Below are positions 38,342-46,720 of a DNA stretch of 64,000 nucleotides, piece after piece (within the stretch, counting starts at the first letter, position 1; each line of letters starts with the position of its first letter). The notes beneath the pieces are model-generated. The model ran no database searches. It worked only from the letters and a program-made list of their open reading frames with translations, and was not told the origin of the DNA. This DNA comes from Flavobacterium piscinae (lineage in GTDB: Bacteria > Bacteroidota > Bacteroidia > Flavobacteriales > Flavobacteriaceae). Made by a program: the position numbers and the translations under genes. The stretch lies in contig NZ_SBKQ01000009.1 in the NCBI RefSeq assembly GCF_004122145.1, forward strand, positions 95,784-159,783, written 5' to 3'.

Positions 38342-39535
38342 TTATTTTTTTGATTTTTTGGTCAGCGAAAGTAATAAATAACTTCCAACTCCAAAAACAA
38401 TTGCGGCTACAGTTGCCAAAACAAAACTTCCCACAAGATATTGTGATAAATTGGATTTTACAACATCCAAGGTGATAGAATTATCAAATCGAAGCGGTTT
38501 TGTACTTCCCACAAAAAAAGAACCTATTTTTAACGAACTGAAAATAATAATAGGAATCATCGGAGGAAAGCTAATGTTTGAAAAAACAAATGCTAATGCC
38601 TTATTGAGCTTAAATAAAACAGCCAAAGAAATGGATAAAATGGTTTGAAACCCCCAAAAAGGAGCAATTCCAATAAAAACCCCTAAAGCAATGGAGGAAG
38701 CTTTTTTCATGTTTGAATCTGAACTGGCTAAAATATCTTCACGAACAAAGTCTTTAAATTTTTTTTTTAAAAGTTTTCGAAAAAAGTCTCTTGGTTTGAT
38801 ATAAAAAAGTGTAATAATAACCAGTAGCGTATTCAACACACTAATTCGGCTGAAATCTTGAAACGGACGAAAATGTGAAACTCTTTCATTAGGGTCATAA
38901 AGAATGTTGATGGGTATATTTTTAACCGGAACACCTTTCCATGCCGTTCGAACGATCACTTCGATTTCAAACTCAAATTTTCGGGTAAAAAATTTCTTCG
39001 GAATTGAATTTAACGGATACAATCGGTAACCCGATTGGGTATCATCCAATTTAATACCGGTTTCAAACCAAAACCAAAAATTGGAAAACTTGTTACCAAA
39101 ACTGCTTTTTTTGGGCACACCGTCTTGGTTCATGTTTCTACTTCCAATGAGTAAGACATCTCTATTTTCTTCTTCCAAAGCTTGCAAAAAAAGTGGAATA
39201 TCATCCGGAAAATGCTGACCATCAGAATCAATCGTAATTGCAAACTTGAAATTCAATTGTTTTGCTTTTTTGAAACCTTCTCGCAAAGCAACTCCTTTTC
39301 CTTTGTTTTCAGCAAAATGAATTTGTGTGAGTTGAGGGTATTTTTTTAAATTATCAAATGTTTCGTCTGTTGATCCATCGTTTACAATAATAATGTTATC
39401 CGTTTGATTCAACACACCATCGATAACCCGTTGAAGTGTTTTTTGGTTGTTGTAGGTTGGAATAATTACGCATGTCTCCGCCATAATTTTATTGTTGATG
39501 ATGGTTTCATTCATAAAATCAGGGTTAGTTTGCAA
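38342..39535 (-). CDS. Glycosyltransferase family 2 protein with DUF2062 membrane domain
   Basis: A 397-residue protein. The GT-A domain (about residues 18-235) has CVIIPTYNN, DGSTDE, the DSDGQHF metal motif and DTQSGYRLY, as in polyprenyl-sugar transferases. The C-terminal part (about 270-390) has DUF2062-like membrane helices (GVFIGIAPFWGFQTILSI). The start may be at 39484 (MAETCVIIPTYNN) rather than 39535. Its role in a flexirubin cluster is unclear, as known flexirubins are not glycosylated; a lipid-linked sugar or anchoring role is possible. Confidence 0.82.
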   Translation of the reverse strand: MQTNPDFMNETIINNKIMAETCVIIPTYNNQKTLQRVIDGVLNQTDNIIIVNDGSTDETFDNLKKYPQLTQIHFAENKGKGVALREGFKKAKQLNFKFAITIDSDGQHFPDDIPLFLQALEEENRDVLLIGSRNMNQDGVPKKSSFGNKFSNFWFWFETGIKLDDTQSGYRLYPLNSIPKKFFTRKFEFEIEVIVRTAWKGVPVKNIPINILYDPNERVSHFRPFQDFSRISVLNTLLVIITLFYIKPRDFFRKLLKKKFKDFVREDILASSDSNMKKASSIALGVFIGIAPFWGFQTILSISLAVLFKLNKALAFVFSNISFPPMIPIIIFSSLKIGSFFVGSTKPLRFDNSITLDVVKSNLSQYLVGSFVLATVAAIVFGVGSYLLLSLTKKSKK

Positions 39536-40010
39536 TTAACTCCTTTTCTTGTGCGGTAAATGATTTTGACTGCATGATGAACGACTTTAAATGCTCTTGT
39601 AAAGCTTTGTTTTGTTTGTCAAAAGTAGTCAAAATAAGTTTTTTATCTTCCGAAATATTGGCTTTATAATTAAGTATTTTAGGGGTATTTTCCTGAATAC
39701 TTAAACGGATTAATCTAATCTCTGCATTGTTCGAATCGGCTTTAACAGCTTGTTCAAGAATAGTAATTCCTTTTGTAAAAAGCTCTTTTTTTGTTTTTCT
39801 GTCAGAAGCAAATTTTGCTTTTAGAGCGATAGAAGCTCCTTTATAGGCCAACAAGGTCTTGTTTTCACCTGAATAGCTAACCATTAGCTTATTGAATTCC
39901 TCAGCTTTTTCTTTTGATTGAGAGGCTAGAATATAATTTTCTCGCACAGTGACTAATTCCTGATTACCAGAGAAAAAGACTAAGCATACTATAGCGAAAA
40001 AAAACTTCAA
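39525..40010 (-). CDS. Unrecognised exported helical protein
   Basis: A 161-residue protein with an N-terminal hydrophobic segment (FFFAIVCLVFFSG) and an otherwise helical, charged body (EEFNKLMVSYSG, LLAYKGASIALKAKF, EQAVKADSNNAEIRLIRLSIQ), which resembles a short TPR-like fold. No catalytic motif. Tightly packed: 1 bp after the dehydratase gene and overlapping the glycosyltransferase gene by 11 bp. Probably periplasmic; function unknown. Confidence 0.65.
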   Translation of the reverse strand: MKFFFAIVCLVFFSGNQELVTVRENYILASQSKEKAEEFNKLMVSYSGENKTLLAYKGASIALKAKFASDRKTKKELFTKGITILEQAVKADSNNAEIRLIRLSIQENTPKILNYKANISEDKKLILTTFDKQNKALQEHLKSFIMQSKSFTAQEKELIAN

Positions 40011-40011
40011 A

Positions 40012-40383
40012 CTATGCTTTTTTATAGGTGTTAAATAATTTTAAAGCAACTGTATCGTCAAAAAAAGTAGTGTTTTTTACTTTAATATCTGAATCTAAAT
40101 CGCCGCTAAAATCTAATTCAAGTTTTAATTTTGGATTGATTTCCGGATTGATTAAGGCCATAAATTTAACGTTAGATGAACTTTTTAAAATCAAAGAACT
40201 TCCCAAAATTTCTTGAGAAAGTTCTTTGATAATTTGCATCATACAAACGCCGGGGGTCACCGGATTTCCGGGAAAATGTCCTTTGAATATATCATGTGCT
40301 TTATTTAAAAAAACAGTAGCATTATATTTTTCATTTGAAATTTTCTCGATATTTTCAACCGAATAGAAATCCTTTAGTAACAT
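40012..40383 (-). CDS. ApeI-like hotdog dehydratase
   Basis: A 123-residue hotdog-fold protein of the FabA/FabZ group. The key stretch is GHFPGNPVTPGVCMMQII, with the conserved catalytic His at H36. The FabZ pattern GHFPxxPVxPGV is complete. It should dehydrate 3-hydroxyacyl-ACP intermediates in aryl-polyene chain growth. It is one of three hotdog dehydratase-like genes in the cluster. Confidence 0.85.
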   Translation of the reverse strand: MLLKDFYSVENIEKISNEKYNATVFLNKAHDIFKGHFPGNPVTPGVCMMQIIKELSQEILGSSLILKSSSNVKFMALINPEINPKLKLELDFSGDLDSDIKVKNTTFFDDTVALKLFNTYKKA

Positions 40384-40413
40384 GGTTTATTTTTTATTTT
40401 AAATATACAATTT

Positions 40414-40998
40414 TTATTTTAAATCGAATGAATAGGAAACCCCAAACTGAAACAATGAATTTAGTTTTACTTCGTCAAAATTTCCGTTGCCATTTTCATC
40501 ATTGTATTCATTGTAATTGTCTCCAAAAACATCTACAATACCTTGTTTGAATCGAACATCAACAGCAAGTCCATTTTTAAAAGTATAGCCAATTCCTCCC
40601 ATAAGAGCAAAGTCAAACCCAATTAATTCATCACTTAAAACTGTTGGAAAGTTATCACCAACTTTAACATCGATTGTTGGACCAACCAACACATTAAAAC
40701 CTCCTCCAAATGTGAATTTATTCGTTATTCCAACCGATAAATAATCGAGTGAATAACTATCATTCGGTGTTTTAAAACCCTGTCTGGAATAAGTTAATTC
40801 CGGTTGTAATGAATAAAATTTTACAAACTTTAATTCAAATTGACCACCTACAAAAAAATCGGTTTTTGAATCAGCATCTAAATTGGTGATTTTTGAAAGA
40901 TTAAGTCCACCTCGCACACCCGGTTTAAATTCAAATTGAGCATTCGAAACGAAAGTACCTAGAAAAATAAAAACGAAAATTGATAAAAACTTTTTCAT
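40414..40998 (-). CDS. Porin-like outer-membrane beta-barrel protein (copy 2)
   Basis: A 194-residue protein with a signal peptide (ending SNAQ, about residue 20) and an eight-strand barrel of the OMP_b-brl_2 type. It begins FEFKPGVRGGLNLSKITNLDADSKTDF and closes with an aromatic-rich strand (FQFGVSYSFDLK). It is a tandem paralogue of 41017-41616, which shares the GxRxGLNLSKIT and SYSFDLK/SYTFDLK ends. Role in pigment display is unproven; both sit inside the cluster without a gap above 30 bp. Confidence 0.85.
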   Translation of the reverse strand: MKKFLSIFVFIFLGTFVSNAQFEFKPGVRGGLNLSKITNLDADSKTDFFVGGQFELKFVKFYSLQPELTYSRQGFKTPNDSYSLDYLSVGITNKFTFGGGFNVLVGPTIDVKVGDNFPTVLSDELIGFDFALMGGIGYTFKNGLAVDVRFKQGIVDVFGDNYNEYNDENGNGNFDEVKLNSLFQFGVSYSFDLK

Positions 40999-41016
40999 GA
41001 TTAATTATTGTAAGAT

Positions 41017-41616
41017 TTATTTTAAATCAAAAGTATATGAAACACCTAATTGAAACAGAAAGTTGGTGTTATAATCACCAACATTGTACGAATTATCACT
41101 AAAATAATCCGTTTCATAAATATCAATAATTCCTTTTTTTACTCTTGCTTCAATAGAGAGATTATTGGTAACACTTATCCCTAACCCAAGTAAAAAGGCT
41201 AAATCAACATCTGATTGTGTAAATTGGTTTTGTCCCGCTTGAAAATCTATGGTTGGACCGATGTGAATATTGAATTTATTGTTAAAAGTAAACTTATTCA
41301 CTATAGCAAAAGAGATATAATCAACCGAAATGTCTTCTTTAGAAACATCATAATTACCCGTTTGATTGTTAAAATTTTGCACTAATACATCATTTCCACC
41401 TTGTTTAGAATAACTAATTTCCGGTTGCAACGTATAGTATTTGGTAAGTTTCAATTCTCCAAAACCGGCAATGTAAAAATCGGATCGCGTTGAGGCGTCT
41501 GATTGAGTGATTTTAGACAGATTTAAACCTGCTCTGAGTCCTGGTTTAAAAGTTACTTGAGCGTTTACAAATGTTAGTCCGAAGAAAAACAAAAATGCAA
41601 AAACAATTCTTTTCAT
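41017..41616 (-). CDS. Porin-like outer-membrane beta-barrel protein (copy 1)
   Basis: A 199-residue paralogue of the downstream barrel gene (40414-40998), with signal peptide (ending VNAQ) and mature start VTFKPGLRAGLNLSKITQSDAS. The last strand FQLGVSYTFDLK is nearly the same. Spacing to the copy is 18 bp. The pair probably arose by tandem duplication. Confidence 0.85.
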   Translation of the reverse strand: MKRIVFAFLFFFGLTFVNAQVTFKPGLRAGLNLSKITQSDASTRSDFYIAGFGELKLTKYYTLQPEISYSKQGGNDVLVQNFNNQTGNYDVSKEDISVDYISFAIVNKFTFNNKFNIHIGPTIDFQAGQNQFTQSDVDLAFLLGLGISVTNNLSIEARVKKGIIDIYETDYFSDNSYNVGDYNTNFLFQLGVSYTFDLK

Positions 41617-41627
41617 AGCTTGATAAT

Positions 41628-42260
41628 TTAATTACTAATTTGATTTAATTCAATTTTTAATTTAATGTTTTTATGTTCAATAATTATTTTTTCGGCAAAA
41701 GTAGTGTTTTTTCCTTCAAACTGAATCAGAACTTTTTCTTTTACTTTAGTTGTGTGTGTAAGTTTTGTTAACATTTTATCCGATTTATGCTCGAATAAAT
41801 AATTAAAACGATTTCCGTACTTTGTTTTATAAATAGTATGTGTTTGATTTTCAAAAACTTCTTCTATATTATATTTTTCTCTAAAAACTAATCTAAAATC
41901 TTTTTCTAATGTATTCAGAACGATTTTTTTATTCAAATCATCAACGCAATAATTCACATTAAAACTGTTTTCTGAAACTTCAAAATCGAGTAATGTATTC
42001 CCAAAATCAGTAGTTAAAACGGCCCGATGAAGTGTATCATTTATTTTTTTTGCCACAAAAATTCCACCCAACTGCTTTCCGTAAACTTCTATGTTGGCTT
42101 TATAAACATAATCTTTTTGAGAATCGGAGAAATAGTGATTTTGAAAGTTTTTTCGGTCACTATCAATCTTGATTGTGTTTGGAATTTCATGCGTTTTGCA
42201 TGAAAGAAATAGCAAGAATAAACCACTACTGATTAAAAACCGAATCATCAAATTTTGCAT
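41628..42260 (-). CDS. Outer-membrane-type lipoprotein of the pigment cluster
   Basis: About 210 residues from the ATG at 42260 (or 206 from 42248); an earlier ATG at 42311 gives a poorer signal sequence. The signal is followed by a lipobox (LFLSC) and a mature start CKTHEIPNTIKIDSDR. The body is beta-rich (YKANIEVYGKQLGGIFVAKKI). It overlaps the end of the LolA-like gene by about 35 bp. The pairing with a LolA-like carrier recalls the ApeL plus lipoprotein partners of aryl-polyene clusters. Confidence 0.78.
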   Translation of the reverse strand: MQNLMIRFLISSGLFLLFLSCKTHEIPNTIKIDSDRKNFQNHYFSDSQKDYVYKANIEVYGKQLGGIFVAKKINDTLHRAVLTTDFGNTLLDFEVSENSFNVNYCVDDLNKKIVLNTLEKDFRLVFREKYNIEEVFENQTHTIYKTKYGNRFNYLFEHKSDKMLTKLTHTTKVKEKVLIQFEGKNTTFAEKIIIEHKNIKLKIELNQISN

Positions 42261-42852
42261 TGAGTTGTTTGTTTTTAAAAACAATTTTGGTAAAATCGTC
42301 AGAAGGTTCAATTAATCTAACTTGAGAAACTGTAGATTCGCCAATAGGGAAATACAATTCTACTAATTTGATATACTTTTTTATAGTAGTTGTTTTCGGA
42401 GTTAACTTAGTGATATAAAATTCTTTATTTTTGAAATACTCGATGGAAAATTCTTCATCATCAAATAGATTTCCGCTCACGCTTCCGACAATTAACTTAT
42501 TAATTTTTTCAAACATTTTACTGTTTCCGGCATTGATGCTGCTTTTTTTTCCTTGATCGTTGATGTAAACTTTATTGTTTTTAAATATTATACTGTATTG
42601 ATAGGGATTAGTATATTGCCAATTCAATAAATTAGGTGATTTCAAATACATTTTACCTGAAGTTTCAATGTCTTTTGACAAAAAACTCAAGTGTTTATAT
42701 TGAATAAAATCGGTTTTTAATGATTTTATAGTTTTTGTTTCTTTATCAACAGCGGTTTTGAATGAAGAAATTTCAGTTGCTGACATTTTCTGTTCTTGAG
42801 CAAAAACAGTGAAATTCATACACAAAACAAAAAGCAACATTTTAATTTTCAT
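42226..42852 (-). CDS. LolA-like outer-membrane carrier protein
   Basis: A 208-residue periplasmic protein with a signal peptide (ending TVFAQ, about residue 19) and a LolA-type half-barrel fold. Recognisable parts are KTIKSLKTDFIQYKHLSFLSKDIETSGKMYLKSPN and WQYTNPYQYSIIFKNNKVYI. LolA-like proteins carry lipoproteins or, in aryl-polyene clusters, help the lipid-like polyene across the periplasm. It overlaps the deacetylase gene by 11 bp. Confidence 0.87.
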   Translation of the reverse strand: MKIKMLLFVLCMNFTVFAQEQKMSATEISSFKTAVDKETKTIKSLKTDFIQYKHLSFLSKDIETSGKMYLKSPNLLNWQYTNPYQYSIIFKNNKVYINDQGKKSSINAGNSKMFEKINKLIVGSVSGNLFDDEEFSIEYFKNKEFYITKLTPKTTTIKKYIKLVELYFPIGESTVSQVRLIEPSDDFTKIVFKNKQLNAKFDDSVFNQ

Positions 42853-43618
42853 ACGCCGAAAGATTTAAAAGTTTATCCACAGAAACAATAGAATAATTTT
42901 CCGTTTTCAAAAATAGCAATAACCGTTCCAATACATTGACTGATTTTTGAGAAGTATCATGCATAAGTATGATTCCGCCGGGTTTGATTTTATTTTTTAC
43001 ACGTTCAAAAATAGTATTTTCATCTTCATAAACGGTATCTAACGAACGAATATTCCAGCCAATAACATGATGTTTTGTTTCAGAAATTGCTTTAGCAATC
43101 ATTGGATTTGTAACGCCAAAAGGCGGACGGAAAAGTTTCATATTTAATCCAGACCATTGCTGAACTAATTTATTTGTTGTTGTAATTTCATTCAATACAT
43201 TTTGAGAAGAAAAAAAACCGAAATTTTCGGAATGAGAAAAACTGTGATTTCCTACCAGATGACCCTCTGAAATTATTCTCTTAAAAAGTTGAGGATTGTT
43301 TTCGATTTGTTTTCCGATACAAAAAAAAGTAGCTTTAACATTAAATAGTTTAAGCAAATCCAGTACTTTTTCGGTCATTTCGTGTGGACCATCATCAAAC
43401 GTCAACGCAATTTCCTTTGAAATAGAATTTGGCTTTGAACAATACGCTTTTGTAAAATAATTCAATCGAATGTCAAACGAACCCCACGTGGTTAATCCCA
43501 ACCAAATTAAAAAAAGAAGTAAAAAAAAAATCCAATGAACTGCTGTAAAAAAGGTAAAAGTGAACAAAACCAATACAACAGCAACACAAAAAAGGACTAT
43601 TTTTTTATGTTTTAGCAT
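42842..43618 (-). CDS. Polysaccharide deacetylase (NodB-like) membrane protein
   Basis: A 258-residue protein with two N-terminal membrane segments (about residues 7-28 and 30-45) and a carbohydrate-esterase 4 domain. The metal triad is D76 (TFDDGPHE), H125 and H129 (GNHSFSHSE); RPPFGVTNPMI and ILMHD follow, completing the NodB motifs. It should remove acetyl or other acyl groups from an envelope substrate. A role in pigment synthesis is not established. Confidence 0.85.
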   Translation of the reverse strand: MLKHKKIVLFCVAVVLVLFTFTFFTAVHWIFFLLLFLIWLGLTTWGSFDIRLNYFTKAYCSKPNSISKEIALTFDDGPHEMTEKVLDLLKLFNVKATFFCIGKQIENNPQLFKRIISEGHLVGNHSFSHSENFGFFSSQNVLNEITTTNKLVQQWSGLNMKLFRPPFGVTNPMIAKAISETKHHVIGWNIRSLDTVYEDENTIFERVKNKIKPGGIILMHDTSQKSVNVLERLLLFLKTENYSIVSVDKLLNLSAYEN

Positions 43619-44673
43619 TTTTTAAGTAAGGTTAAACTATGGTCTTTTCCTCGGTATTGATTGTAAAGTAAAACAGTTTGATACATTTCTCTTTCGATGG
43701 AATTCATTTTTACACAGGCAGGAACAGTTTGTTCTTTCAAAATATTCAACGCCATCCATAGTCCAAATCCACTAGCCGTATAAAATTCACCACTTAAATG
43801 TTTAAAATAAGCTTGTGGTGTTTGGTTAAAAAAATGACTAACTTGATTAAAATAAACATCAAATTCCACATCACCATTATTACCTAGCACAACTAAATCA
43901 ATATCGTTTAAACTGATTTTATTATTGTTTAAAAAAGTTTTTACATACTGCTCCACTTCGTTTAACTCCAAAGAATTTTGTATTGAAATAGCATCTAAAG
44001 TTGCATAAGAACTTTCTTTTTGTTGCTCTTCCAATACAAAAAAACTAGCTCCTTCGCCCAAAATCATTCCTTTTGTAGTAGGTTCTAAAATTGAACATGG
44101 CAAGTCTTCTTGTTTCTTGATGTTACCGGCCATGCGTTGTACATCGATATTATGTTGAGCCGTTTCGTCAATTCCGCCAACCAAGACAGAATGGGCTTCC
44201 TCAGTTTCAATTTGAAGCTTGGCATCCAATAAAGCTGTTTCTAAGGAAACGGCTCCGTTTACATACGTAAAATTATATCCTTTACATTGTAACCCAAGAG
44301 CGATTTGACCTGCAACCGTGTTGTGTGTAGATTGAATAAATGAAGTTGGCGTTAAAAACTGTTCATTATTATCTAAAATAGCTTTGAGAAATTTTTCGGA
44401 ATCTTCTAAACAACCCAGGCCTGTACCGGTAATAATTGCATCGGGCATAGCAAGATTAGCCTCTTTTAAAGCTTGTGTGGAAGTAAAAATTCCCATCTTA
44501 ACTCCTTTGGCCATTCTTCTGATGAATGATGGAGAAATTACCTCTACATAAGAAGGTTGCTTTGCGAATACAACACTTTCCTTGGTAGTAAGTTCAACTT
44601 CAGCTAAAAAAGCTGCATCTACGGTTTTTTGAACCGAAATGCATCCTACCCCATTGATAAAACTCTTTTTCAT
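43612..44673 (-). CDS. Ketosynthase-like chain-length factor (inactive KS)
   Basis: A 353-residue thiolase-fold protein that resembles KAS II but lacks the catalytic residues. The Cys position in the TACAS motif reads NGAVS (A141), the HGT motif reads LGNNGDVEFD, and the TGH motif is SGEFYTASG. Such proteins pair with an active KS as chain-length factor. It overlaps the active KS gene (44670-45875) by 4 bp, which supports a heterodimer like that of aryl-polyene systems. Confidence 0.85.
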   Translation of the reverse strand: MKKSFINGVGCISVQKTVDAAFLAEVELTTKESVVFAKQPSYVEVISPSFIRRMAKGVKMGIFTSTQALKEANLAMPDAIITGTGLGCLEDSEKFLKAILDNNEQFLTPTSFIQSTHNTVAGQIALGLQCKGYNFTYVNGAVSLETALLDAKLQIETEEAHSVLVGGIDETAQHNIDVQRMAGNIKKQEDLPCSILEPTTKGMILGEGASFFVLEEQQKESSYATLDAISIQNSLELNEVEQYVKTFLNNNKISLNDIDLVVLGNNGDVEFDVYFNQVSHFFNQTPQAYFKHLSGEFYTASGFGLWMALNILKEQTVPACVKMNSIEREMYQTVLLYNQYRGKDHSLTLLKKC

Positions 44674-45875
44674 TCGCTTTTAGAAAATATTACCGTTGAA
44701 CAATTTCCTCCAAAACCAAACGAATTCGACAACACATGATTAATATTCTTTTCTTTCAATATAGTTTGCGGAATCAAATTAAATTCTTCCATTGGTTTTT
44801 TAAAATTCATATTGGGGAAAACCAAGTTGTGTTGTAGAGCCAAAACGCTATACACTGCCTCAATGGCTGCTGCGGCGGCTAACGTGTGCCCTGTAAATGC
44901 TTTTGTGGAACTAAAATCGGGCACCTTATTATTAAATATTCTCAATATTGCTCTACCTTCAGACAAATCGTTGTTGGGTGTAGCCGTTCCATGAGCGTTG
45001 ATGTAATTTATATCTTCCGGTTTTAAATCTGCCAACTTGAATGCTTTTTGCATGGCTAAAAAAGCTCCTTCACCATTTTCTGAGGAAGCTGTTTGATGAA
45101 AAGCATCATTAGCATTGCCAAAACCGCTGACATAAGCCAATACTTTTTTATTATTTTTTTGTACAATTTCATCTGATTCCAACACTAAAAAAGCAGCTGC
45201 TTCACCGAGATTTAAACCTTTTCGATCGTTATCAAATGGTGTGTTATAGGTATCGGATAAAATCATTAACGTTTTAAATCCGTTGATGGTGAATTTTGCC
45301 AACGCATCAGTGCCACCTACAATCACGCGGTCTAATTGTCCGGATTGAATCAATCTGCATCCCAACATAATGGCATTGGCAGCTGACGAACAAGCAGTGC
45401 TTACGGTGGTTACCATTCCTTTTAATCCAATATAATCAGCAATTTGATGAGAAGAATCGCCTGCATCATGACTGTTGATGTATTTGTGAAGCGATTCATC
45501 ATTATAATACTCGTAAAAATACTTTTCATTTAAATCCATTCCACCTACGCTTGTGGCAGAGATAAATCCACTTCTACAATCGTTGATGTCTTTAACATTG
45601 GCATTTTCAAGTGCTTCACGAACAGCAATCGCTCCTAATAATGTTGTTCTGGAAAAATTATTATCTTCCGATAAATTGAGTTGTTTAGCTAATTGTTGGT
45701 TGGTTAATTTAATTTCACCCACCATAATTACCTCTTTATGAATTGTTTCTAAATTTTCAATAGTAGAAATTCCGGTTTTACCGTTTATTAACGACTGGAA
45801 GTTTTCTTCAACAGAATTTCCTATCGAAGAAATGATTCCCATTCCGGTTATTGCAACTCTTTTATTCATTAACAA
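44670..45875 (-). CDS. Beta-ketoacyl-ACP synthase, active partner of the chain-length factor
   Basis: A 401-residue KAS II-type enzyme. The catalytic triad is complete: C162 (TVSTACSSA), H295 (INAHGTATP) and H330 (FTGHTLAAA). It condenses malonyl-ACP with the growing acyl chain. Pairing with the Cys-less KS downstream suggests it elongates the polyene. The preceding gene is an ACP, 3 bp upstream. Confidence 0.93.
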   Translation of the reverse strand: MLMNKRVAITGMGIISSIGNSVEENFQSLINGKTGISTIENLETIHKEVIMVGEIKLTNQQLAKQLNLSEDNNFSRTTLLGAIAVREALENANVKDINDCRSGFISATSVGGMDLNEKYFYEYYNDESLHKYINSHDAGDSSHQIADYIGLKGMVTTVSTACSSAANAIMLGCRLIQSGQLDRVIVGGTDALAKFTINGFKTLMILSDTYNTPFDNDRKGLNLGEAAAFLVLESDEIVQKNNKKVLAYVSGFGNANDAFHQTASSENGEGAFLAMQKAFKLADLKPEDINYINAHGTATPNNDLSEGRAILRIFNNKVPDFSSTKAFTGHTLAAAAAIEAVYSVLALQHNLVFPNMNFKKPMEEFNLIPQTILKEKNINHVLSNSFGFGGNCSTVIFSKSE

Positions 45876-45878
45876 TTC

Positions 45879-46136
45879 TTATTTTGTACGATTTGCTGAG
45901 ATGTAATTGGCCATTGTTTCCACTGATTGAAAAATGGTTTTTCCTTCTTTCGGGTCAGTTAATTTGATACCATAATCTTTGTCTAACAAAACGATTAACT
46001 CCAAGGCATCAATAGAATCTAAACCAATTCCGTCTCCAAACAATGTTTCATTATCATCAAATTCCTCAACAGAAATGTGTTCTAAATTTAATGCTGCTAT
46101 AATTTTTTCCTTTAATTCTTGCTTTAATGCTTCCAT
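45879..46136 (-). CDS. Acyl carrier protein (1)
   Basis: An 85-residue ACP. The phosphopantetheine serine is in GDGIGLDSIDALELIVLLD (about residue 41). It follows the half-KS gene by 22 bp and precedes the KS-chain-length factor pair by 3 bp, so it probably carries the aryl-polyene chain. Confidence 0.93.
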   Translation of the reverse strand: MEALKQELKEKIIAALNLEHISVEEFDDNETLFGDGIGLDSIDALELIVLLDKDYGIKLTDPKEGKTIFQSVETMANYISANRTK

Positions 46137-46158
46137 ATAATTATTAATTCTTTACTTA

Positions 46159-46719
46159 TTATTCTACTATAAATAGTTTTGCTAAATAGCTTTCGTCAAA
46201 ATATTCCACCCATCCGCAAAGCACTTTTGTGGCTTTTTTGTTTTGTAAAAGCGATGTTGCATACTGCGTCAAAAATACTTCATTATTTTCTTCAAACACA
46301 AAAAAAGCATTCTCCGATTTCAATTGATGTTTAATGCTTATTTCTCCTACACAAATATTTGGTAATGTATAAACAAAAACAGCCGGACTCGGATAATAAT
46401 TTTCTTTGTCATCAATAGACTGTTGAAACTTTACGTCAGTATCTAAACTAGATGAACGGTTGGCAAAAACCAAAGCAACATTGTTTTCGGCTTCTGCAAT
46501 TATTTGTTCACTCAGCAAAACTTCAGATGCTAAAAATGCTAATTTACTCAAATTGTCCATTTTAAAAAATTTTGGATAATTTATTCCGAATTTTTTATAA
46601 ACAGACTTAGCAAATTCTGCAAATGAATCTCCCTCTGTTTCAAATATTTTTTCTTCATTGAAAAAAATAATATTTGACTCAATTTTGCACGAATTTGTTA
46701 TAGTAAATTGACTTTTCAA
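46159..46719 (-). CDS. Ketosynthase-like half protein
   Basis: A 186-residue protein that resembles the N-terminal half of a thiolase-fold KS, with VALVFANRSSSLDTD and SPAVFVYTLPNICVGEISIKH. It lacks the catalytic cysteine and both histidines. It lies between an active KS gene (1 bp away) and the ACP. Function is unknown; an accessory subunit of the KS complex is plausible. Confidence 0.72.
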   Translation of the reverse strand: MKSQFTITNSCKIESNIIFFNEEKIFETEGDSFAEFAKSVYKKFGINYPKFFKMDNLSKLAFLASEVLLSEQIIAEAENNVALVFANRSSSLDTDVKFQQSIDDKENYYPSPAVFVYTLPNICVGEISIKHQLKSENAFFVFEENNEVFLTQYATSLLQNKKATKVLCGWVEYFDESYLAKLFIVE

Positions 46720-46720
46720 A

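Noticed and set aside
43612..44673. Frameshifted or decayed ketosynthase
   Set aside because: The frame is intact and the loss of Cys and both His together fits a chain-length factor rather than decay.
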